A stretch of DNA of 64,000 nt from Paenalcaligenes hominis (lineage in GTDB: Bacteria; Pseudomonadota; Gammaproteobacteria; Burkholderiales; Burkholderiaceae_B): contig NZ_JAATIZ010000001.1 in the NCBI RefSeq assembly GCF_011927625.1, forward strand, positions 248,001 to 312,000, given 5' to 3'. The first letter of the stretch is position 1; each line of letters begins with the position of its first letter. The notes below the pieces were generated by a model. It was given only the letters and a program-made list of their open reading frames with translations. It was not told the DNA's origin and did not search any database. Shown one piece after another: positions 47,528 through 56,582 of this stretch. Both the position numbers and the translations under genes were made by a program.

Positions 47528-49600
47528 ATGAGCCAGCAGGATTGGGATGATATAGCAAGTAACCCGTGCCAAACACCCTCTTTTAATGAGGTGGTCGATC
47601 AGCTCTCAAGTCGGCGTCGCTTTTTAAAGACGGGTTTAGGAGCAAGTGCGCTAGGTTTTTTAGGTTTAGGTGCGACCTCTTTATCAGCTCAAGGCTCGCC
47701 CACATTAAAACAACAGCCTTTAGCTCAAGCCATTTCATTTGCTTTCGAGCCGTTAGGCCCATCAACAACAGACGCCCTTGTTTTACCTAAGGGTTATAGA
47801 CATCAAGTGATTAATCGTTGGGGCGATCCATTATTTACGCATTCCCCCCAATTTAAAGGTGACGCCAGTGAAGGCGGCGCAGCCCAAGCCCAGCAAGTCG
47901 GTTACAACCATGATGGGATGCATTTTTTCCCCATTGATGCACCGAAGGGCACCCCAAAAAGTAGTACAGAAGGCTTGCTAGTCACTAACCATGAATACAT
48001 TACACCGCATTATTTCTTTCCTAAAGGGGTGGAGCCGGGCAATGCGCAGTGGAATGAGGATTGGGTGCGTAAATCACAGCATGCTCAAGGGGCTTCCGTC
48101 GTCCATATTCGTTTAAAGGACGGACAGTGGGAGCCTGTGCTTGATTCACCTTTTAATCGTAGTATTCATGCCAACACCCTTATGCAAGTCGTAGGCCCTG
48201 CGGCTGGCCATCCTTTAATGCAAACCACAGCCGACCCAACAGGGACGTGGGCCAAGGGGACATTTGGTAACTGTGGCAATGGCTGGACACCGTGGAATAC
48301 GTATTTAACCTGTGAAGAAAATTTTACCGACTACTTTGGTGTAGGCACCCTAGATCCTGATCAGGTGGCTTATCCCGATGCGGCGACCCAAGCCCATCTA
48401 CAGCGTTATAAAGGCAGTGCCAAGGTGTCTAGCGATGATTACAAATGGGATACGCATGACCCCCGTTTTGATTGGACCCAAGAGCCCAATGAAGCCAATC
48501 GCTTTGGCTGGATTGTGGAAATCGACCCGTTTGACCCGCACTCCGCGCCAAAGAAATTAACCGCATTGGGGCGCTTTAAACACGAAAATGCGGCATGGAC
48601 ATTAGCGCCTGACCAACGCGTGGTGGTGTACATGGGGGATGATCAACGCAGCGAGTACTTATATAAATTCGTATCCAAAAATGCGTTTAATGCCGAGACA
48701 CCAGCGTTGAACCGCTTGCTGTTAGATGAGGGCACGTTATATGTGGCAAAATTTGCTGCTGAAAATGCCCATGCGCAGGACCTTGCCGGTCAAGGCCAAT
48801 GGATACCATTGCAGCTAGAGACTCCCATTGCTGGAGGTAAAACCTTAGGGGATATGTTTTCTGATATGGGAGAGTTGCTGATCAAAACGCGCCAAGCCGC
48901 AGATGCAGTGGGAGCAACCCCAATGGATAGGCCGGAATGGGTGGCTGTACACCCTCAGACACAAGAAGTTTATGTCACCTTGACCAATAATAGCCATCGT
49001 GGTTCAGATAAAGAGCGTTGGCCTAATGGGTTAAAGCATCCCGCAGCAGATGGCCCCAACCCTCGTGAGGAAAACAAATACGGTCAAATTATACGTTGGC
49101 GTGAACAAGGGGGCGACCCAACTGCGTTGCAATTCGAGTGGGATATTTTTATATTAGCAGGTAACCCTAATCGTTATCCAGCAGGTGATTTGCGTTGTGG
49201 TTCAGATAGCATCACGCCAGAAAATACGTTTAATAGTCCAGATGGTTTAGCTTTTGATGCGCAGGGTCGTTTATGGATTCAGACCGATGGCAATTACAGC
49301 AACAGTAACGAGTACGAAGGCCAGGGCAACAACAGTATGTTGATTGCCGATCCAACGTCTAAGGCCGTGCATCGCTTCATGGTGGGACCAAAAGGGTGCG
49401 AGGTGACTGGCATCACATGGACTCCAGACCAACGCTATGTATTTATAAATATTCAGCACCCAGGCGAAGGCTTGTCCGTTGCGGAGTCGCAAGCCACACC
49501 TACTGCGGTATCGACATGGCCTGATGGTAAACAAGCGCAACGTCCGCGTCCGGCTACAGTCGTGATTTGGCGTGAAGACGGTGGCATAGTCGGCGCGTAG
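47528..49600 (+). CDS. phoX: PhoX-family (DUF839) Tat-exported protein, probable alkaline phosphatase
   Basis: The 690-residue protein carries a twin-arginine signal (RRRFLK at residues 29-34, then a hydrophobic GLGASALGFLGLGA) some 25 residues in, typical of PhoX/DUF839 proteins. Family-like segments include LLVTNHEYITPH, TCEENFTDYFG, GFKH-like GRFKHENAAW, NRLLLDEGTLYVAKF and SPDGLAFDAQGRLW. PhoX hydrolyses phosphoesters in the periplasm using Ca/Fe cofactors. The PHO box upstream supports a phosphate-acquisition role. AGGAAG precedes ATG 47528. Confidence 0.87.
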   Translation: MSQQDWDDIASNPCQTPSFNEVVDQLSSRRRFLKTGLGASALGFLGLGATSLSAQGSPTLKQQPLAQAISFAFEPLGPSTTDALVLPKGYRHQVINRWGDPLFTHSPQFKGDASEGGAAQAQQVGYNHDGMHFFPIDAPKGTPKSSTEGLLVTNHEYITPHYFFPKGVEPGNAQWNEDWVRKSQHAQGASVVHIRLKDGQWEPVLDSPFNRSIHANTLMQVVGPAAGHPLMQTTADPTGTWAKGTFGNCGNGWTPWNTYLTCEENFTDYFGVGTLDPDQVAYPDAATQAHLQRYKGSAKVSSDDYKWDTHDPRFDWTQEPNEANRFGWIVEIDPFDPHSAPKKLTALGRFKHENAAWTLAPDQRVVVYMGDDQRSEYLYKFVSKNAFNAETPALNRLLLDEGTLYVAKFAAENAHAQDLAGQGQWIPLQLETPIAGGKTLGDMFSDMGELLIKTRQAADAVGATPMDRPEWVAVHPQTQEVYVTLTNNSHRGSDKERWPNGLKHPAADGPNPREENKYGQIIRWREQGGDPTALQFEWDIFILAGNPNRYPAGDLRCGSDSITPENTFNSPDGLAFDAQGRLWIQTDGNYSNSNEYEGQGNNSMLIADPTSKAVHRFMVGPKGCEVTGITWTPDQRYVFINIQHPGEGLSVAESQATPTAVSTWPDGKQAQRPRPATVVIWREDGGIVGA

Positions 49601-49624
49601 CTTAGGCTTCGTGATAAAAACAAG

Positions 49625-49653
49625 TGGCCCAGTGCGATGTAGGCAGTGGGCCA
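49625..49653. terminator. Hairpin between convergent phoX and methyltransferase genes
   Basis: TGGCCCA (49625-49631) and TGGGCCA (49647-49653) pair over a 15-nt loop, with short T-rich or A-poor flanks. Position between convergent genes suggests a weak bidirectional terminator. Confidence 0.5.
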
Positions 49654-49658
49654 TTTGT

Positions 49659-50273
49659 TTAGGTGGATTGGGTCGCAATGACTTGAACTACGGCTGACTG
49701 ACCTTGGTGGCCTTGACCCTCATGAATGTAGCGCTCTGTTTCTACTAAGCGCGTAAAAGCTAACGGTTGTAGCTCCGCCGCTAAGGTGCGAGCCTGATAA
49801 AGAAGAGCTATATTGCTGGGCCCGCCTGTCTTGTAATCAAGTTGTTTAGGCGTATACGCTTCAAGTAAAAACACGCCATTTGCCGTCAGAGCTTGAGGAA
49901 TTTGGGTATGCACCCGCTGTCGAACAGCCGGAGGCAAGTGACAAAAAATACTGATAATGCCATCCCAAGCGCAAGGCTCAAACACATAATCAGCTAAATC
50001 TGCCCAGAGCGTAGTGACGGTGACATTTTTGTTCTGAGCTAGGCGGGTGACTTTCTCTAGACCGGACGGAGCGTTATCTAAAGCAGTAACTTGAAAGCCA
50101 AGTTCAGCCAAATATACAGCATTGCGACCTTCACCTTCGCCTAACGATAATACACGTCCTCCTCGGGGCAAATGGGTGGCCGTCTCACGTAAAAAATCAT
50201 TGGGATCTTGACCATAGAAATACTCGGATTGGTCAAATTTTTTATGCCAAAAAGTATCTGTGTTTCGATTCAT
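49659..50273 (-). CDS. Class I SAM-dependent methyltransferase (TehB-like)
   Basis: The 204-residue protein has the SAM motif I VLSLGEGEGRNAVYLAELG (about residues 41-59), acidic beta-2 end VTALDNAP and the motif IV strand DGIISIFCHLPP. The N-terminal FWHKKFDQSEYFYGQDPNDFL is typical of TehB/thiopurine-type small-molecule methyltransferases. The substrate is unknown; tellurite or other metalloid/thiol detoxification is a common annotation. It is divergent from the HdeD-like gene across a 190-bp gap that contains a perfect palindrome. Confidence 0.85.
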   Translation of the reverse strand: MNRNTDTFWHKKFDQSEYFYGQDPNDFLRETATHLPRGGRVLSLGEGEGRNAVYLAELGFQVTALDNAPSGLEKVTRLAQNKNVTVTTLWADLADYVFEPCAWDGIISIFCHLPPAVRQRVHTQIPQALTANGVFLLEAYTPKQLDYKTGGPSNIALLYQARTLAAELQPLAFTRLVETERYIHEGQGHQGQSAVVQVIATQST

Positions 50274-50347
50274 GGTTTAATTAATATAAAGAGGGATAGG
50301 ACGGTGACTAAGGCAGAACCCCTTTTTGTTAGTGCTACATGCGCAGT

Positions 50348-50362
50348 AGGTAAATGTTACCT
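50348..50362. promoter_or_regulatory. 15-bp palindrome in a divergent promoter region
   Basis: AGGTAA-ATG-TTACCT is a perfect 6+3+6 palindrome between the divergent methyltransferase and HdeD-like genes. It has the size of a dimeric repressor or activator site; the regulator is unknown. Confidence 0.45.
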
Positions 50363-50459
50363 TACAGAAAAGGATACCCATTTAAGACAAAATACCTCAT
50401 CTTGTTTTAATTAAATAGTGTTTAACGAAAACGAAATCATTACATATAAAGGCAAATCC

Positions 50460-51035
50460 ATGGTTAATACCAAAATCAGTGATGTAGTCGATCATTCTAA
50501 AAACTTATATCCTCGTTGGGGCTGGTTTTTGGCTCTAGGCGTTGTGCTTATTATGCTCGGGATGGGAGCATTAACGTATGCGGTAATGGCTACCTTGACC
50601 AGTGTGATTGTGATTGGTGTGTTGATGTTTATCGGAGGGGTAGCCCAGTTAATTCATGCTTGGACGTTACGTTCTTTAGGTGGATTTTTTTGGTGGACGT
50701 TGGTGGGTTTGCTTTATATTGTTGCGGGCGGGATGGTGATTCAAAACCCTATTGCTGGAGCAGAAATACTCACCTTACTATTGGGTGCCACGTTAATTGG
50801 GGTTGGCGTGCTTCGTTTAGGTATTTGGTTAATGAACCGAGGCCAAGAGGGATGGCTTTGGTTAGCTTTTAGCGGGGTAATTAGCTTAGTAACAGGTTTA
50901 TTGATTGCTTTGCAATGGCCTAGCATTGGGTTGTGGTTACTGGGCATGATTTTAGGTATTGACTTGCTTTTCCAAGGCTGGAGTATGTTGTGGTTAGGTA
51001 TAGCCCTACGTCGTATGCGTCGCCTTATGCAGTAA
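50460..51035 (+). CDS. HdeD-like (DUF308) membrane protein
   Basis: This is a 191-residue membrane protein with six hydrophobic helices in three repeated pairs, the DUF308/HdeD layout (WFLALGVVLIMLGMGALTYAV, VIVIGVLMFIGGVAQLIHAW, WLLGMILGIDLLFQGWSML). E. coli HdeD supports acid resistance at high cell density and is of similar length. ATG 50460 is favoured over GTG 50418, though neither has a strong Shine-Dalgarno. It is convergent with the 54-residue gene and ends at a shared terminator. Confidence 0.8.
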   Translation: MVNTKISDVVDHSKNLYPRWGWFLALGVVLIMLGMGALTYAVMATLTSVIVIGVLMFIGGVAQLIHAWTLRSLGGFFWWTLVGLLYIVAGGMVIQNPIAGAEILTLLLGATLIGVGVLRLGIWLMNRGQEGWLWLAFSGVISLVTGLLIALQWPSIGLWLLGMILGIDLLFQGWSMLWLGIALRRMRRLMQ

Positions 51036-51060
51036 CATAGAAATAGACGACTCATAATAA

Positions 51061-51085
51061 AAAAACCGCTACGGCGGTTTTTTTA
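51061..51085. terminator. Bidirectional terminator between hdeD-like gene and small ORF
   Basis: AAACCGC, loop TACG, GCGGTTT, with an A-run on the left and a T-run on the right; it serves both convergent genes. Confidence 0.85.
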
Positions 51086-51099
51086 TTGAGCCAAAGACC

Positions 51100-51264
51100 T
51101 TAGTTTTTGGCTTTAGTTGAGATGCGGCGCAAAGAGGATCGGACGCGTGATGCGCCAGCGAGTAATGCTGTCGCCAGTGGCGTATAAGCGGAATGGTGCA
51201 GGTGCCGATTAAGGTCGGGATTTTGCTGAACGTTGGCCTCGATAGGCAACATATTTTTAAACAT
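51100..51264 (-). CDS. Small basic protein of 54 residues, unknown family
   Basis: I do not recognise this protein. The ATG at 51264 is preceded on the minus strand by AAAGGAG at good spacing, and the reading frame ends beside a bidirectional terminator, which together argue that it is real. The N-terminal half is polar (LPIEANVQQNPDLNRHLHH), the middle has a short hydrophobic stretch (TPLATALLAGA) and the end is strongly basic (SRVRSSLRRISTKAKN). There is no signal peptide or clear membrane helix. It lies between HdeD-like and HPF-like genes, so a stress or stationary-phase role is plausible. The frame is open to 51309. Confidence 0.6.
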   Translation of the reverse strand: MFKNMLPIEANVQQNPDLNRHLHHSAYTPLATALLAGASRVRSSLRRISTKAKN

Positions 51265-51396
51265 AGAAACTCCTTTATATTCTATTTTTAATGGCAAAGG
51301 AATATTCATTATATCATTTTATATATCAAAAAGCAATGTGGGGTTGTGTTAATAAATGTATTAAAACAATAGCTTAGTTAAATGTTACATCGTGGA

Positions 51397-51425
51397 CTGG
51401 CACATAAATGTATTTAGGTTATGAT
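51397..51425 (+). promoter_or_regulatory. Candidate promoter of the hpf-like/baeRF3 pair
   Basis: CTGGCA (51397-51402) and TATGAT (51420-51425) with a 17-bp spacer, 63 bases before the hpf-like ATG, in an AT-rich region. Confidence 0.4.
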
Positions 51426-51487
51426 GGAATGACAAAGGGGACGACGACAGCTAAGTGTGTGGTGTGCTAATTATCTATGGAGAAATT

Positions 51488-51802
51488 ATGCAGATTCAAA
51501 TCAATACTGACAGTCATATCCAAAGCAGCACGGAATTGCGCGAACGTGCAACAGCAATTATCGAGCAAGAGTTAAAACATCAACAGCAGCACCTAACGCG
51601 TGTAGAGCTGCATTTATCTGATGTAAACAGTGGCAAAAGCGGGGCAGCAGACAAACGCTGCTTGATCGAAGCCCGGCCCGCTGGCCTCAACCCCTTAAGT
51701 GCTGAGCACAAAGCGCCTGACATACATCTGGCTATTACCGAAGCCGCTCGACAATTAAATCGAGCCTTAAACACGGCCATAGCAAAAGCCAATTCCAAAT
51801 AA
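51488..51802 (+). CDS. HPF/RaiA-family ribosome-associated protein
   Basis: The 104-residue protein starts MQIQINTDSHIQ and has the beta-alpha-beta layout of hibernation-promoting factor/RaiA. It carries the LTRVELHLSDVNSGKSGAADKRCLIEARPAG segment (in two parts: LTRVELHLSDVNSGK, DKRCLIEARPAG). HPF-type proteins bind the decoding region of idle 30S subunits. This is the divergent short subfamily found beside baeRF genes rather than the canonical hpf of the rpoN locus. ATG 51488 follows TGGAGAA. It lies 24 bases ahead of the baeRF3 gene and is probably co-transcribed. Confidence 0.82.
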   Translation: MQIQINTDSHIQSSTELRERATAIIEQELKHQQQHLTRVELHLSDVNSGKSGAADKRCLIEARPAGLNPLSAEHKAPDIHLAITEAARQLNRALNTAIAKANSK

Positions 51803-51826
51803 TTTTTATGCTATTTAGGAGAACGT

Positions 51827-52987
51827 ATGTCTAACTTAAATACACATGAATTAACAGAATTATTCCAAAAACAAGAGGGCCCGTGTTTGTCTTTATATCA
51901 GGCCACTCATCGTAGTCACCCCGAAAATGCCCAAGACGTGATACGTTTTAAAAATTTAGTGAAAGACTTAGAAAATTCACTTAAATCTACGTACCCAAAA
52001 ATCGAAACGCAATCATTATTAAAACCGTATTATGATTTGGCGGACAATACCGATTTTTGGCAGCATACCTTAGATGGTCTAGTCGTATTGTCAAACGAGC
52101 ATTCCTTTAAGGTGTTTCATTTACAGCGGCCTACGCCTGACTTTGCGGTTGTTTCTGACTCTTGGCACCTCAAACCCTTATTGCGTCAGCTACAAACCCA
52201 AGACCGTTACCAAGTCTTATGTTTATCACGAGCCACCGTCGCCCTGTATGAAGGCAACCGTGACGGCTTAGACAGCTTAATTTTCGAACAGGCTTTCCCA
52301 GACACCATTGAAAAAGCCCTCGATCCAGATCAAATTCTAGAGTTTAATCGGCCCAATGCCTATAACCTTGGTCCCGCCACGGATCCTGCCCCTGCCATGG
52401 GGCAAGTACACACCACCCGTAAAGACGAGACCGATGCCGAAGTAGAGCGTTTTTTCCGTGTTGTGGATAAAGCCGTAACGGATCATGTTAGCCAACATAG
52501 CGGCTTGCCGTTACTGCTTGTATGTTTACCCGAGCACCAAGGCATTTTCAGAAAGGTCTCGCGTAATACGCATCTGGTCGAGCAGGGTATCAGCATCGAT
52601 CCGGGCGCCTTAACTGTACAACAACTTAGCCAACGCGCTTGGGAAATCATGCAGCCTGTGGCGGCTCAACGTGTTCAAGACGTCGTAGCGCGTTTTAAGA
52701 AAGACCACGGCACGGGTCTGGCCTCGGACAATTTGGATTTAATTTTGCCTGCTACCCTAGAGGATCGGGTCGATACATTACTAGTCGATGCCGATCAACG
52801 CATCGCAGGCCGAGTCTGCCGAGAAACGCAGACGATTCAATACCAACCCAATTTTGATGCGCCAGACGTCGAAGATGTCTTAGATGACGTCGCCGAAATG
52901 GTGGTGCGTCGTGGTGGTAAAGTGATGGTGGTGCCTAGCCAATACATGCCTACGCAAACTGGTATTGCAGCGATTTATCGCTACTGA
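51827..52987 (+). CDS. Bacterial archaeo-eukaryotic release factor-like protein (baeRF family 3)
   Basis: The 386-residue protein matches my recollection of baeRF family 3. The N-terminal region begins LFQKQEGPCLSLYQATHRS, the central domain has RYQVLCLSRATVALYEGNRDGL and the HTTRKDETDAEVERFFRVVDKAV segment, and the eRF1 domain-3/L7Ae-like C-terminus ends VVRRGGKVMVVP, TGIAAIYRY. No GGQ tripeptide is present, so classical peptide release is not evident from sequence. Families of this kind were proposed from genome context to act on stalled or hibernating ribosomes. The HPF-like gene immediately upstream supports that. AGGAGAA precedes ATG 51827, and a strong terminator ends the pair. Confidence 0.78.
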   Translation: MSNLNTHELTELFQKQEGPCLSLYQATHRSHPENAQDVIRFKNLVKDLENSLKSTYPKIETQSLLKPYYDLADNTDFWQHTLDGLVVLSNEHSFKVFHLQRPTPDFAVVSDSWHLKPLLRQLQTQDRYQVLCLSRATVALYEGNRDGLDSLIFEQAFPDTIEKALDPDQILEFNRPNAYNLGPATDPAPAMGQVHTTRKDETDAEVERFFRVVDKAVTDHVSQHSGLPLLLVCLPEHQGIFRKVSRNTHLVEQGISIDPGALTVQQLSQRAWEIMQPVAAQRVQDVVARFKKDHGTGLASDNLDLILPATLEDRVDTLLVDADQRIAGRVCRETQTIQYQPNFDAPDVEDVLDDVAEMVVRRGGKVMVVPSQYMPTQTGIAAIYRY

Positions 52988-53006
52988 TTACGTTTGCCTT
53001 AACGCT

Positions 53007-53042
53007 GCGCAAAGCCCTTTAGCGGGGTTTTGCGCTTTTTTT
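53007..53042 (+). terminator. Terminator after baeRF3 gene
   Basis: GCGCAAA (53007-53013) and TTTGCGC (53029-53035) with an inner CCC/GGG pairing, followed by seven Ts. Confidence 0.88.
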
Positions 53043-53131
53043 GTCATAAAAAACGGTGGCGCGCAGCGACGTGGCTTAACGCTATTACAATAGAGTTAAC
53101 AGCTAAAGTCATCGTCTTTAAAGGAATTGTT

Positions 53132-53689
53132 ATGCAAGCAGTGCGTCGTTTTAAAACGTATACCCCTCAGTTTGGTCAACGTGTTTGGGTTGACCCCAGT
53201 GCCATTGTGATTGGTGATGTGCAGATGGGCGACGACGGCTCAGTATGGCCTGCTGCGGTGATTCGGGGTGATATGCATCGCATTCGCATTGGCGCACGCT
53301 GTAGCATTCAGGATGGCAGTGTACTGCATATTACCCATGCAGGGCCGTTTAATCCAGATGGTTTTGCTTTAACTATTGGGGATGAGGTAACGGTAGGCCA
53401 CAAAGTCATTTTGCATGGGTGTACGCTAGGCAACCGCATTTTGGTGGGCATGGGCAGCATTGTTATGGATGGCGCTGTCATTGAAGACGAAGTCATTTTA
53501 GGGGCGGGTAGCGTAGTACCACCGGGCAAGCGGCTTGAGTCGGGCTATTTATATGTAGGCAGTCCTGCTAAAGCGGTACGTGCTTTACGTACCGAGGAAA
53601 AAGCGTTTTTTTCCTATACAGCGAGCAACTACGTAAGACTAAAAGACGAGTATTTGGCTGAATCAATATCTAGCCAGGGTGCGCTCTAA
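53132..53689 (+). CDS. Gamma-carbonic anhydrase family protein (YrdA-like)
   Basis: The 185-residue left-handed beta-helix protein shows hexapeptide repeats (VIGDVQMGDDGSVWPAAVIRGD, IGDEVTVGHKVILHGCTLGN) and the three metal-ligand His positions (VLHITH, GHKV, LHGC). Homologues may be zinc/iron carbonic anhydrases or related hydrolases; activity of YrdA-type members is uncertain. ATG 53132 follows AAAGGAA. Its 3' end overlaps the convergent kinase gene by 27 bases. Confidence 0.9.
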   Translation: MQAVRRFKTYTPQFGQRVWVDPSAIVIGDVQMGDDGSVWPAAVIRGDMHRIRIGARCSIQDGSVLHITHAGPFNPDGFALTIGDEVTVGHKVILHGCTLGNRILVGMGSIVMDGAVIEDEVILGAGSVVPPGKRLESGYLYVGSPAKAVRALRTEEKAFFSYTASNYVRLKDEYLAESISSQGAL

Positions 53690-54463
53690 GACCGTAGTGA
53701 AAAATAGCGTACGTTGTAAGTCCGAGCGATGACGCTGTTTTTGCGTGAACCAATGCGAGGTAGCTTTAAGTTTAAGCAAAAGCGTTAATACGCGCTGTAA
53801 AGTCTGCTGCAGTGCAGGCTGATGACGCCGTGTTAAATAATGCCTCAACAGTTTTTCACCTAATTCGATATCAAAAGCCAAATATTTGGTGAGTGAATTA
53901 AAACACAGCAAAAGATCATAAGCTTGGGCTAAATGCAAAGGCAGGACATCGCCTGTTTTTTCTTCAAAATCAACGCGGTGTAATTGATTATCTTTTAATG
54001 TTAGGTTGCGCACCTGCGCGCCACCATGCCACTGGCCAGCTTCGTGTAAATCAACCAAGCTTTGCATAATAGGAATCAGTAAGGCATCGCGCTGATCGGC
54101 TTGGGTCAGTAAGGCTTCGACTGACTGCCCGGCGTGTTCCATCACAATGTAATCATTGTGTTGTAAAAATACGTTGGGTACAGCAATGTGGTGGTGCCGT
54201 AGGTGGGTTAAACGCTGAGCCTCGTAGGCGGTGTCGCCAGCGCGTAAAGCAGACGGTTTTACCCATACCCCAAAAAGCACACCGCATAGGGCTGCACTGA
54301 GACTTTCACGCCACCACCGACCGGATTCGCGTCGGTTAAACTTAACCACGTACAAGCGCCCATCTACCTCGATTGTCATTGGGGTAGACAGTGAGTGAGC
54401 GCCTAGTGATTGAATCTGTTCCTGAAGCGCCAAACGATGGGATGAGGGAAAGTAAAAACTCAT
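53663..54463 (-). CDS. RIO/BUD32-like small protein kinase or aminoglycoside-type phosphotransferase
   Basis: The 266-residue protein has a reduced kinase fold. VVKFNRRESGRWWRE supplies the beta-3 Lys, and IVMEHAGQSVEALL is the hinge. The catalytic loop reads HGGAQVRNLTLKD (HGG in place of HRD, with the conserved Asn), and VDFEE replaces the DFG metal-binding motif. This set resembles BUD32/LPS-kinase-like proteins of Burkholderiales. A possible target is LPS sugar or a tRNA-modification factor, but the substrate is unknown. Start is uncertain: ATG 54463 lacks a Shine-Dalgarno and the frame is open to 54520. Confidence 0.7.
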   Translation of the reverse strand: MSFYFPSSHRLALQEQIQSLGAHSLSTPMTIEVDGRLYVVKFNRRESGRWWRESLSAALCGVLFGVWVKPSALRAGDTAYEAQRLTHLRHHHIAVPNVFLQHNDYIVMEHAGQSVEALLTQADQRDALLIPIMQSLVDLHEAGQWHGGAQVRNLTLKDNQLHRVDFEEKTGDVLPLHLAQAYDLLLCFNSLTKYLAFDIELGEKLLRHYLTRRHQPALQQTLQRVLTLLLKLKATSHWFTQKQRHRSDLQRTLFFTTVLERTLARY

Positions 54464-54660
54464 GAATGGCAAAACAAAATGTAACTCAACCGTTATCGCC
54501 CAAAATGTATGTAAAGTCAATCAAGGGGCAACATGGATGGGTATTTCGCTACAAATGAATCAAGCACGATGTTTTAACATCTATCTGGTCGAGTGCAGCA
54601 TAGACTGTAAGTGCGAGGGTGTGACAGTCATCCCTATTGATCTCTTTAATTAAGGTAATT

Positions 54661-56562
54661 ATGAGCTCTCTGTTTGCGGCTTTGACAGCCTTAGATAAAA
54701 CGGCATGGCGCCATGCTTTTTTATTAGCCTTGTCTTCATGGCTTTCCTTTGTTATTGCAACCGTACTGGGGGTGGAGCACGCCTATTGGGCGGCCATGCC
54801 CGTTTGGGTATTGGCTCAAGCCACGCGGGGCTTGGTGTTTGAACGTGCTTTTTATCGCCTGGTGGGTACTGGGGCCGGTGCCCTAATAGGGCTACTCATC
54901 ATTAGCTTCAGCCCAACCCTTTGGCAGCCGGTATGGATGGCATTGGCTGTTTTTTGTAGCATTGGCTTATTGCATAGTTTGCACGGAGTGCGCAGTTACA
55001 TGGCGCTTATGCTCGGTATTACCATTGCTGTGGTGGTGATGCCCGCTTTACTGTATTTTGAAGACGGTATGCAGTTGGCGTGGGCGCGCGTGCAATGCAC
55101 CCTAATCGGGGTCAGCGTCACTACCTTAATTACAGGTTTTGGTACACCCAAAAGCGCACGGGATGAGTTTTATTTAAAAGTACGGACGCTAGCGGTAGAT
55201 GCCGCCGAAACAGCGTTGCTGTTACTGACCAGTCAAAATCCAAAGCAATGGCAGCAAAAACTCAGTCAAATTCACTTAGATCTATCGGCGCTCGAGGCAC
55301 AAACAGTCAGCATGGCTGCAGGTTCCGTAGATGGGCATAAACGCAATGCTTATGTCGAGGCACTGTTATTTGCTACCTTGGAAACGGTGGCGGCAGCTCA
55401 GCATTTACATTATCAAATTCAGCGCGGCATGGTGATCAGTCCGGCGGCACTGCAACAGCTCGAAGATGTCGTGCAGCGTTTTAAGGTTGGTCAAGCGCTA
55501 GAGCCGATTCGCCGTCAAGCGCCCGAGCGCTATCCAGATAAAGTTAGTCTGGCTCGGTTACGGCGAGCCCTTGGTCAAGTGGCTCGCGCCGAGGCAGCCT
55601 TATTTGCTGAAAGCTATCCCTGGTGGCGCAAGGGCGTATCAGTACGCCGATTCGAGCCAGCACGTAATTGGGTATTAGCCCGACGCGCAGCTCTCATTGC
55701 AGGGGGCGCTGCACTCACTTCTTCCTTGGCCGTTTACTTCACGCAAAATGTGGCCTTTGAGCTCGCAGCGACAGGCATTTGTATTTTCTCTATGATTCTA
55801 GGCTCTATGCCGCGCCCTCAAGCCTTTATTCGCTTTGTTATGACAGGCGCATGTATAGGGGCAGTGGTGGCGGCCTTTTATCGGATCGGCTTGCAACCCT
55901 ATTTCATTACCCCCGTGGCGGTCTGCATAAGCTTAATCCCTTTTGTGGTATTGGCAGGCATAGGGCGTGTGATTCCTTCTATTGCTAATTATGCTTTGGA
56001 TGCCATTATGTGTTTTTTGATTGTCAGTCAGCTGGGTGGGCCAACGGCGTCTATCGATGTGGTGCTGCAAGGCGCCAGTGCATTAATAGCGGGTGTGGTA
56101 TTAACTTGCGGTGCTTACAAATTATTGACCCAACATTCCGATAAATGGGCGCGCTTTTTAATTGGTGAGATGATTAAAACAGTGCAAAGCATTCTGTCCT
56201 CTGCGCAGGCACAGCCCGTAGGGCAGTGGCGGGCGCGGATGGCGCGACATATCTTGCGCTTATCACAATGGATGGGATCAGACACACCAACAGGCAGTTT
56301 GGGGCTATTTAACCTAGGCTATGGCTTAATTGCTTGGCAACGGCTCTCAGCAGCGGCTAAAAATTCAAATTTTGACCATTCAGTTGTATTATCTGCATTG
56401 GCAGACTTTGCTCATCACCCTGATCACAGTCAACAAGTCTTATTACGTGTGGCGGCGCAGCTTGATGACGCTACGCTTGCAGATGCTTTATACGATATGG
56501 CAGATGCGCTTGTAGAAGCCAAACCCGTTTTGCTATTTTGGCAACAAACCCCGGGTCAATAA
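54661..56562 (+). CDS. FUSC-family inner-membrane transporter (aromatic acid exporter-like)
   Basis: This is a 633-residue membrane protein with two blocks of about five or six transmembrane helices separated and followed by large cytoplasmic helical regions, the FUSC/YccS/AaeB architecture. The first block runs over residues 15-155 ([40 protein letters not shown]) and the second over about 345-505 ([20 protein letters not shown]). AaeB relatives export hydroxybenzoates; no membrane-fusion partner gene is adjacent. ATG 54661 with TAAGG upstream is chosen over 54637. Confidence 0.85.
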   Translation: MSSLFAALTALDKTAWRHAFLLALSSWLSFVIATVLGVEHAYWAAMPVWVLAQATRGLVFERAFYRLVGTGAGALIGLLIISFSPTLWQPVWMALAVFCSIGLLHSLHGVRSYMALMLGITIAVVVMPALLYFEDGMQLAWARVQCTLIGVSVTTLITGFGTPKSARDEFYLKVRTLAVDAAETALLLLTSQNPKQWQQKLSQIHLDLSALEAQTVSMAAGSVDGHKRNAYVEALLFATLETVAAAQHLHYQIQRGMVISPAALQQLEDVVQRFKVGQALEPIRRQAPERYPDKVSLARLRRALGQVARAEAALFAESYPWWRKGVSVRRFEPARNWVLARRAALIAGGAALTSSLAVYFTQNVAFELAATGICIFSMILGSMPRPQAFIRFVMTGACIGAVVAAFYRIGLQPYFITPVAVCISLIPFVVLAGIGRVIPSIANYALDAIMCFLIVSQLGGPTASIDVVLQGASALIAGVVLTCGAYKLLTQHSDKWARFLIGEMIKTVQSILSSAQAQPVGQWRARMARHILRLSQWMGSDTPTGSLGLFNLGYGLIAWQRLSAAAKNSNFDHSVVLSALADFAHHPDHSQQVLLRVAAQLDDATLADALYDMADALVEAKPVLLFWQQTPGQ

Positions 56563-56582
56563 TTTATTTTTTTGGGTTACCT

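Noticed and set aside
51399-51414. TGGCAC-N5-TGTAT as a sigma-54 promoter before the hpf-like gene
   Set aside because: The -12 element lacks the required GC, and a sigma-70-type CTGGCA/TATGAT pair fits the same place better.
54462-54653. 63-codon + strand frame upstream of the FUSC gene
   Set aside because: It overlaps the kinase gene start on the other strand, lacks a ribosome-binding site and has no recognisable domain.
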